Assembly: GCA_024036415.1 (NCBI GenBank)
Contig: JAMWET010003518.1
Span: forward strand, 1 to 64,000
Direction of reading: 5' to 3'
DNA: 64,000 nt
Origin: Prochilodus magdalenae
Taxonomy: Eukaryota; Chordata; Actinopteri; Characiformes; Prochilodontidae
In this document: positions 57,645-64,000 of the stretch, piece by piece
Position numbering within the stretch: the first letter of the stretch is position 1
Layout: the number at the start of each line of letters is the position of its first letter
Notes under the pieces: model-generated
Seen by the model: only the letters and a program-made list of their open reading frames with translations
The model's database searches: none
What the model was told of the DNA's origin: nothing
Program-made: the position numbers and the translations under genes

Positions 57645-58659
57645 TGTCTATGGATATGGAATCTGACTGCTTCTTGTGTGCATGCAGGTATATGGAAGCT
57701 GCAGACTACACTATGCATTTGAATTTGACACAACATCAGCAAAGACAATGTCATAAGAGAAAGAACCAGGCCAGTTTATTAGGTAGATGGATATTACAGA
57801 AGTCCGCAAATTCATGGCTTATTTTGTTGTGCTGTGCTTCACAATATGCAGCATATTGTTATCCAATTTATATTCCTCCTCTTGGTGCATAGATTTAATG
57901 TTGGTCTAACTGTCATATTTTTCCATCCCTTGTTTCTTCCATAGATTGCCATTGATTTTAACCCCCATTTAAACCCTAATGTTTCCCTTAACCCAAAGCC
58001 AGCAAACATCATGTACTCACTCAGGGCAGGTCTCCGAACTACTCCACAGACATACTGATCTCCATTCCTGTGGTTTATTGATCCCATCTTCGTCACCACA
58101 GCCTATCAGGACATGGGAGCCATTTAAGCTACTCAACCATTCCATTTTTCCCTCAGGAAAACCTTTTTGGTTTGAGCTTGACAAAGACTGACCAGACATT
58201 TTTGGGTGAGATAAATGTATTTTTTGCATGCTTGTCCGACACAGGACTGAGGTGAGAGGACTTGTTAGCCTGAAAATCTATAGTGTTGAATGGGCACAGG
58301 TAAAGATACAGCCCATGTAACAGTGATGAACACTCTGCTGTTGGATTTCTGTTGTTTTCCTATCAGCCATTCTCGTCTTGGATTCTTTTATCCCTTTTAG
58401 CTTTCACCAACGAGCAATAGCCGGTCTAAAATTTACTCTGGTCTTTTGCTTAATAACTCTCTCTTTTTCTCATCCTAACTTCCTCCAACAATATCTTCCT
58501 CCTCCCCAAAGCATGATGTCTATTCTGGGCATACTGAGCTAGCTTCTTCTTACAGCTAGCTAATAGCCATAGTAATTGTATGGCATGTTGTTGTAAAGCA
58601 TTATGCACTGGCAAGAAGTCTCATGCACGCCTCTCCAAAATTCTATGTCGCACTATAGC
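57645..58659. other. Unique intergenic sequence
   Basis: Short domain-free frames (70-90 codons) only; no other feature. Confidence 0.4.
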
Positions 58660-59000
58660 TGCGGCTCTGGGTTCAGAGTGTCATTGATAAGGATACCATT
58701 CTCCCAATTAAGTCAGCACGCCAGCATATTGTTATTCTTTCATTATGTTATTTTAAGAAACAGCCATTTCATAATGTAGCTTTAAATGGACTCCAAGGTC
58801 CCAAAAGCGTCAAAAAAGCATAAACCTACATATGTCAACAAAGGCTTATTTCAGCAGGTGTTATGTACCTTATTGATCCGACCTGGACACCAGCCTTCCA
58901 GGATCGCTGCCTTAATGAGATCAATAGGGCTCTGTATAGACATCTATATAGGTTTATGCCAGTTGTTATGAAAGACTTACAGTTTTAGTGTGGTCTGATG
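58660..59000. other. Candidate conserved non-coding block
   Basis: Repeat-free, with CTCCCAATTAAGTC near 58702, CATTATGTTATTTTAAG near 58741, CCTTATTGATCCG near 58868 and a CCTTAATGAGATCAATAG word near 58910. The texture resembles an enhancer; no coding signal in the 61-codon frame. Confidence 0.3.
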
Positions 59001-61181
59001 AACGCTTCCCAGTGTGACTACTTTCTTCCATAACACAATATGTTCACAATGCATATACTTTCTTTTTTTTTCCAGCGGATGAATAAGAATGCCTGATATT
59101 TCAGAGCAGTGCTCATTATTGCAACATGTGTCAAATATCCTGTCATTTATGTACTGTTATCCACATCTTAGCACTCTAAACGTGTTTAATAATGCTGGAT
59201 AATGTTCCATAAACCTTCAGCTACGCATGAGGCAGAAATATGTGGATAGAAATAACAGTTTAGAACAAAACAAACAATGGCCAGCTTTTATCCTGTTGCT
59301 CAAAACTGGGAATGGTTCTGACCAAACCCCAACGGTAAAATAAATGGTCTGTTATTAAGCTTAAGCAAACAAGTGGTTATGATATTTGAACGTGGTACTG
59401 CAGCCTTTATATGATTTAGTACATGATCCACAAGGAATGGAAGACAGTAACTGCAGCGTATATGAAAGAGCACTACATGGACAGCGTTTTATGTTCGCAG
59501 AGCTTCTTTGCATGCAAGCTTGAACCTACTGCTGTCGTAGTGAAGCTTTAATCTTTTTTCTTTCTTTCTCTCCTACTAAAATATGGGTTCAGTGAAAGGC
59601 CTGGTGCAATGAAAGATTAATCCACATTTATATGCTGTCACACACTTTGATTATTTTTCCTTGTTTCAGTGCCCAACATCCACCAAACTTCCTCAAATCT
59701 CCTTAAACTTCTAATCCAGCTGTGTAGGCTGTGTTGATGCGATGCGGCCTCTGCCAGTGGTGTAAGGAGCTGTCACCATGTTGTCAGTTGTGTAGATACA
59801 AATGAACAACTTACGGAAAACCCTCACAATTCTCTGCGGAAATTAGAAAACAGAGTTAAACAAACTGGAAATACAACAAACATGTTGGCTTGTGGTGCTG
59901 ATGAGGGTCATGGATAAGTGAATCACTGGCCACTATTAGCTGATCTTTATATGGACTTCCAAGGTTTAAAATTGGAAATTTGTTTCAAGTGTCTTTTTTT
60001 CCGGCAGAAGACTGAGGAGTAATGGCTTTAATAGGGTTTGCAGTATCATGACAGTCCACAATCGGACTTGATGCTCCAATAAGTCAGTGTTAGGGCACCG
60101 TACCTTGTCCATTTTATCAGGATCCAAAAATAGCATGACTCAGAACAGTGAGTTCTGTTCAGGTTTGGGAAATCTTTGGCGTTCAGTGTCTTTTGGAGCC
60201 AAAGAAAACAGGCAGCGGAAGCTAAGTTAAACATCCTCCCTGTAGGTGGATCAAGCTTAATACTGGACATGGTGATTAGAAAAAAAAGAAAGGTGCATAT
60301 TTCAGGCCATCTAAATGATGTGACTGTAGTGGAACTTCACCGCCCTTTGAAGGGACGGACATAAATTCTGCCTAAACTTCAACAAACACTCTTAGTCTAA
60401 ACTATCACTTAATTTATTAGGTATGCCAGGGTTGAGCCTAATGGCTCACGAAGAGCTGGTGCAGTATGAAGGCTTATGTTTTTCATGTGTTTAAAAACAA
60501 GTCAGCTGAGTTCTGAACTGTCTGGGTCACTTCCAGTGCTGCACTCTCTGCTGCATTTTAAAGGGGATATTTTTATGAAAAGTTCACTTTTTCAGTATCT
60601 GGAATGCCTATCAACTCACAAACTGCTTAATAAGACAACCCAGAGAGTTGTTGAGGGATTTCAGGATCTGAAAACCTGGGGTGCTATTTTTTTCTCACAA
60701 GCATCAGAGCTGCTAGTATTATGTGGAAGCTAATAGCTAAATTCTGAAACTGGTCAGCTACGTCCAGCTACATTCAGTACAAGTATGTACACGAGTGCTA
60801 ACCACTTAGTGTCTGACACAAAGCTGAAGTCAGTTTCTTATTCACCAGCTACTTGTTACTTGGTACAGGAGATACATTTTGGCACCTCAGGATACTTCTC
60901 CATCTTCTGGTTTGAATTTTCCCGTTTCACCTTAAATGGCACAACAGGCCTATGCAGGTGCCTCGGTCTACCTGTCCAGCTTCTTGTTCAAACTTCCTGT
61001 TACACTTTAAATGGTGTAGCTATTCAGATACAAAATACAAAACTCAAGGCTTAAGGACACAGAGCATTACAGTTTTCTTAAAGCTCCACCTGAACACATT
61101 ATTAGGCGGTGTCCACTTCATGCACCTTCCATCACATATTAACTAGAAACAGCACTGTGTGTCAATGTGTTTCAGGACATA
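59001..61181. other. Unique intergenic sequence
   Basis: No gene or repeat recognised. Small frames (60-89 codons, 60046-61146) lack domains. Confidence 0.4.
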
Positions 61182-61716
61182 CATAGGCCAGTGATATCAT
61201 TATGACTATTTACTAGATTCAGTAGTAGTAGCATTCTCTGGGCCCACTCATCCAAATGGAATGCAGCACAGTCATCCATATGGAATCCACTCTCAACCGA
61301 TTTGGGTATGAATCGATTCTTGCAGATCTCATACACCCATACATGCTAATTGTCTTCCCTGGGGCGGATGGGAACTTCCAGCAAGACAATGTGGTATGTC
61401 ACACAGCTAGAAATGTCTGACATTGGTTGGAACAGCATGACCAACACTTCCAAGTACTACCCTGGCCCCCTAATTCCCCAGACTTGAACCCAATTAAGCA
61501 TTTGTGGGGCCACTTCAATCATTGTGTTCACTCTATGGATCCTCCCCCAAACACTCTCCTCCAGTGAGATGCCCTGCAGTCAGCATGGCTCCAGCTACCT
61601 GTGACAACCTACCAGGACCTTTTTGAGTCACTCCCAGCCTGTCTTCCTGCTGTCTGTGCTACACATGGCATACTCTGGATATTAGCTGGTGGTTATAATA
61701 ATATGACTCGATCATG
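61182..61716 (+). mobile_element. Internally deleted Tc1/mariner element
   Basis: Flanked by TA on both sides (61180-61181, 61717-61718), with diverged inverted repeats of about 30 bp. The left CATAGGCCAGTGATATCATT and the complement of the right end, CATGATCGAGTCATATTATT, agree at roughly two thirds of positions. Only 535 bp remain, containing the C-terminal half of a transposase. The N-terminal DNA-binding part is gone. Confidence 0.8.
61270..61680 (+). pseudogene. Partial Tc1/mariner transposase with a mutated catalytic position
   Basis: Readable motifs are NFQQDNVVCHTARNV (about 61370-61415, second catalytic Asp) and WPPNSPDLNPIKHLW (about 61462-61507), the block that normally carries the third catalytic residue as Glu in IEHLW. 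Here the codon at 61496-61498 is AAG (Lys), so catalysis would be lost even without the frameshift and stop codons between the motifs. After it come DPPPNTLLQ and a Trp/Leu-rich tail. The enzyme would have moved its own element by cut and paste. Confidence 0.85.
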
Positions 61717-62059
61717 TACAAATATACACCATAGTAATGATTGCATTTCTATGACAAGATATTAGCATCTTTAAAAAAATACATTAGCAGATTAGCTGTC
61801 CCTAAAATGTGGCAAACTGCTATCTTTTCAAGGAGACACATGTTTTGGCCACTGTGTTCATGTAATGCTAATGAACTCCAGATGCACAGATTGATGTTTA
61901 AAAGGTTTTCCTGACAAATTAATACAAGAGTACCAAATTGAAGCAGTGCCTTAGAATTCCCGATTTTCACACCTTTTACCCTGCCTCCCTGAACATCCAA
62001 GCTTTTTCATACGGTAATCAAGCAGTGTAGGAGGCAGAACCACTTTTTTTTCCCCCCAT
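61717..62059. other. Unique spacer
   Basis: Nothing recognised. Confidence 0.4.
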
Positions 62060-62420
62060 TTTCCAATATGTCTCTCTCTCTTTTCCATTTGCCCATCGCT
62101 TTGGTCTCACTGTTGTTTTTGGGTGCTCAGTCTCCTCGTCTTAAATCAAGGCAGGAAGCGTTCGCCAAAGTCTCTGACAGGGCAACCACTCCTCAAACAA
62201 TGGAGGCTTTACGGCTCATTGGGGCCCTGCTATTGCTACGTAATTAAGGGAAGAGACTTGCGTTCCCTCCGTAAACATAAACAGAGACCGACTTCAGCTT
62301 TCAACGGCATGCGAAAGAACAGCCAAAGCACGTGGTCCGCGATGAGGCCTAGCCAGATGTCAGCAGTTTACATCCACACATGGCTGCCTTGTGAGAGTGA
62401 CGGTTACTGAGGCGATCACA
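62060..62420. other. Candidate conserved non-coding block
   Basis: Repeat-free and CpG-richer. Contains TACGTAATTAAGGG (62237-62250, homeodomain type) and GTAAACATAAACA (62271-62283, two forkhead-type cores), and a CACGTGG E-box near 62329. The 95-codon frame (62123-62410) has no recognised domain. Confidence 0.35.
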
Positions 62421-63155
62421 GCGGAGGAATGCACACATTAGATGTTATATCACCCAATTCGTATTATAATGATGTCAAATCAGAGGCAAATCTGAGTCAT
62501 TCTCACCTCTGACAGACGTTTGTAGCACTTGGCCCCCTCCTTCATGTCTCTCTGTAAGTCAGGCCTGCCATGCAGTTTTAAACATTATGTCCAGATTAAT
62601 GACAAATTGCCTCCTATGTGAAATGACAGGTCTTAACACAGGAATCCGTGCTATTTGGGTTGACCAAAGTCTGTTAGGTAAGGAGATGTTTTGACACTTC
62701 ACACTTGGAAGATCCAGCAGGAGAATCCAAAGCAGCAAGTCGCATGTTTCTGGTTGGCGCCCCACGAGAGGAGGTACTCTCAGCAGTAAGTCACTAGTCT
62801 GATGGAGGCCTGTCTACTTTTCCCGGCCCTGATTAGAGGAGGTGCTGCTCAGGTGTGCAGGTGATGTATGGCTAGTCAGCATTCATTCCCACAAACTAGC
62901 CCTCTTCTGAATTCTCCTAGGATCAGCTTTCTTTCCTGCTCCAAACAGTGATGAGTTTAAAAAGGACATGGATAGAGTTTTATTCTGATCTGATGAAGGA
63001 AATAAATCTAGCCTTAATGAACCCAAACTTTGTAGTTTGTGTAGTTTTTTATGTTTTTGATGTAACTTGAAAATGCCTGTTACTCTTAACACTGTGTAAA
63101 AATGTCATAGCGATTACAATGTAACCAAGAAAAAAGTCTGGTTACCTTGGCTTTA
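62421..63155. other. Unique intergenic sequence
   Basis: No feature recognised. Confidence 0.4.
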
Positions 63156-63627
63156 CACTACCAGTCAAAAGTTTAGACATGGTTACTCATAGAAGGTTTC
63201 CTTATTTTGACTTTAGTGCTTCAGTGAAGGCATTAAACTATAATGGAATTATGCAGTCACTCCAAAATGGCAGCTTGCAATGGTAGCTGAACAATGAATA
63301 ACAGGATTATTTTTATCAAATTTGACCCAATTGCTCCATCCATCATGAATATTCATGCAATTAAAGGGGAGCTAGAACTTTTAAATTGTGAAAACAGACA
63401 TTAAAGTTTTTTTTTTTTTTGCACAACAGAATATATATAATATAAAAATAATACATGTAAATATATATATAATAGTTTGATACATCAAGAGTATATGTGG
63501 TATATCAGGGTATGTATTGTTTCAGACATCTCATAAATTGGAGCTGTTAAGTATAAGCCTGTAGAGTCTTTAAGGTCACCAAACACATCCATGTAGCTGG
63601 GTGTGTCTAAACTTTAAACTGGTAGTG
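63156..63627. mobile_element. Non-autonomous Tc1/mariner-type element
   Basis: Terminal inverted repeats CACTACCAGTCAAAAGTTTA (63156-63175) and the complement of 63608-63627 (CACTACCAGTTTAAAGTTTA) differ at two of twenty positions and continue with GACA. The left side has the expected TA (63154-63155); the right flank reads AA, so one target base has changed. The 472 bp element has no transposase frame. Inside are a T14 run, a TATATATATAATA tract and the palindrome CATGAATATTCATG (63344-63357). Confidence 0.88.
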
Positions 63628-64000
63628 AACATGAAAAGTAAAGTATGGTTTCATCCTTCTCCTAAATTTAAGTTGGGATCATCATTTTGAAGTACATGCA
63701 GTGTAATCTTACCATCAATTTGCCTCCAATTTAGAGATTATACAAAGCAGTTCAGAAATAAATTCAGTTCAGTTTGTTTAATAGTAAGTTTTCTATTTGT
63801 CATATAGTTGTAGCACAATAAAATCACATGGGATGTGTTATTGATCATACATTTAAATCATTTTTATCTCAAAAGAACTAGCTATGGCAATTACGATACA
63901 ATTGGGTAGCAAGGCAAAACAAATGTAGGCACAAGCATCTGTTCTAACGCTGTGTTAACATTACAACAGTCGACAGACAATGGCACACCTCCATTATAAT
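63628..64000. other. Unique AT-rich sequence to the window edge
   Basis: No feature recognised. Confidence 0.4.

Overview
The window reads as nuclear DNA of a ray-finned fish, probably a teleost. The basis is the transposable-element content: several Tc1/mariner copies, tRNA-headed short interspersed repeats of fish type, CR1/L2-group LINE sequence, Gypsy-style solo LTRs, and piggyBac-like and hAT-like miniature elements, all in AT-rich, microsatellite-rich sequence. I could not identify the species or the locus. No stretch supports a host protein-coding gene, rRNA or tRNA gene. The longest open frame (182 codons) lies in a GC-rich block and shows no recognisable domain. The window is best described as intergenic (or one very long intron): a gene desert whose readable content is repeats plus candidate regulatory DNA.

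Layout. 0-7 kb: unique sequence with GC-richer blocks. 7.1-7.6 kb: probable solo LTR. 7.97-9.70 kb: complete but inactivated Tc1-type transposon with long terminal inverted repeats. 10.2-11.3 kb: candidate conserved blocks. 12.2-13.8 kb: degenerate 46-49 bp minisatellite containing an inverted segment. 14-17.4 kb: two RFX X-box sites flanking a 22/18 bp minisatellite (15.35-15.86 kb). 17.7-18.5, 21.7, 28.2-28.7 and 36.3-36.8 kb: members of one dispersed repeat family I cannot name. 22.98-24.05 kb: piggyBac-like miniature element whose internal 22 bp tandem repeat is split by a solo LTR with a perfect 5 bp target duplication. 25.9-34.1 kb: several unique blocks with clustered homeodomain-type cores. 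39.6-41.8 kb: cluster of SINEs around a LINE reverse-transcriptase fragment. 43-49 kb: candidate conserved blocks and a decayed Tc1 copy. 49.9-55.4 kb: eroded LTR, long AT hairpin, Tc1 remnant, a minisatellite with X-box-like units and a 57 bp minisatellite. 57.4 kb: hAT-like miniature element inside a wider inverted repeat. 61.2 and 63.2 kb: two further Tc1/mariner derivatives with terminal inverted repeats.

No genes can be seen working together. All transposases and the reverse transcriptase are broken or partial, so mobile elements here are fossils. If the window has a host function, it is probably carried by the unique motif-rich blocks, which resemble the enhancer-bearing deserts found around developmental regulators. 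That is inference from base composition and motif density; no alignment was available.
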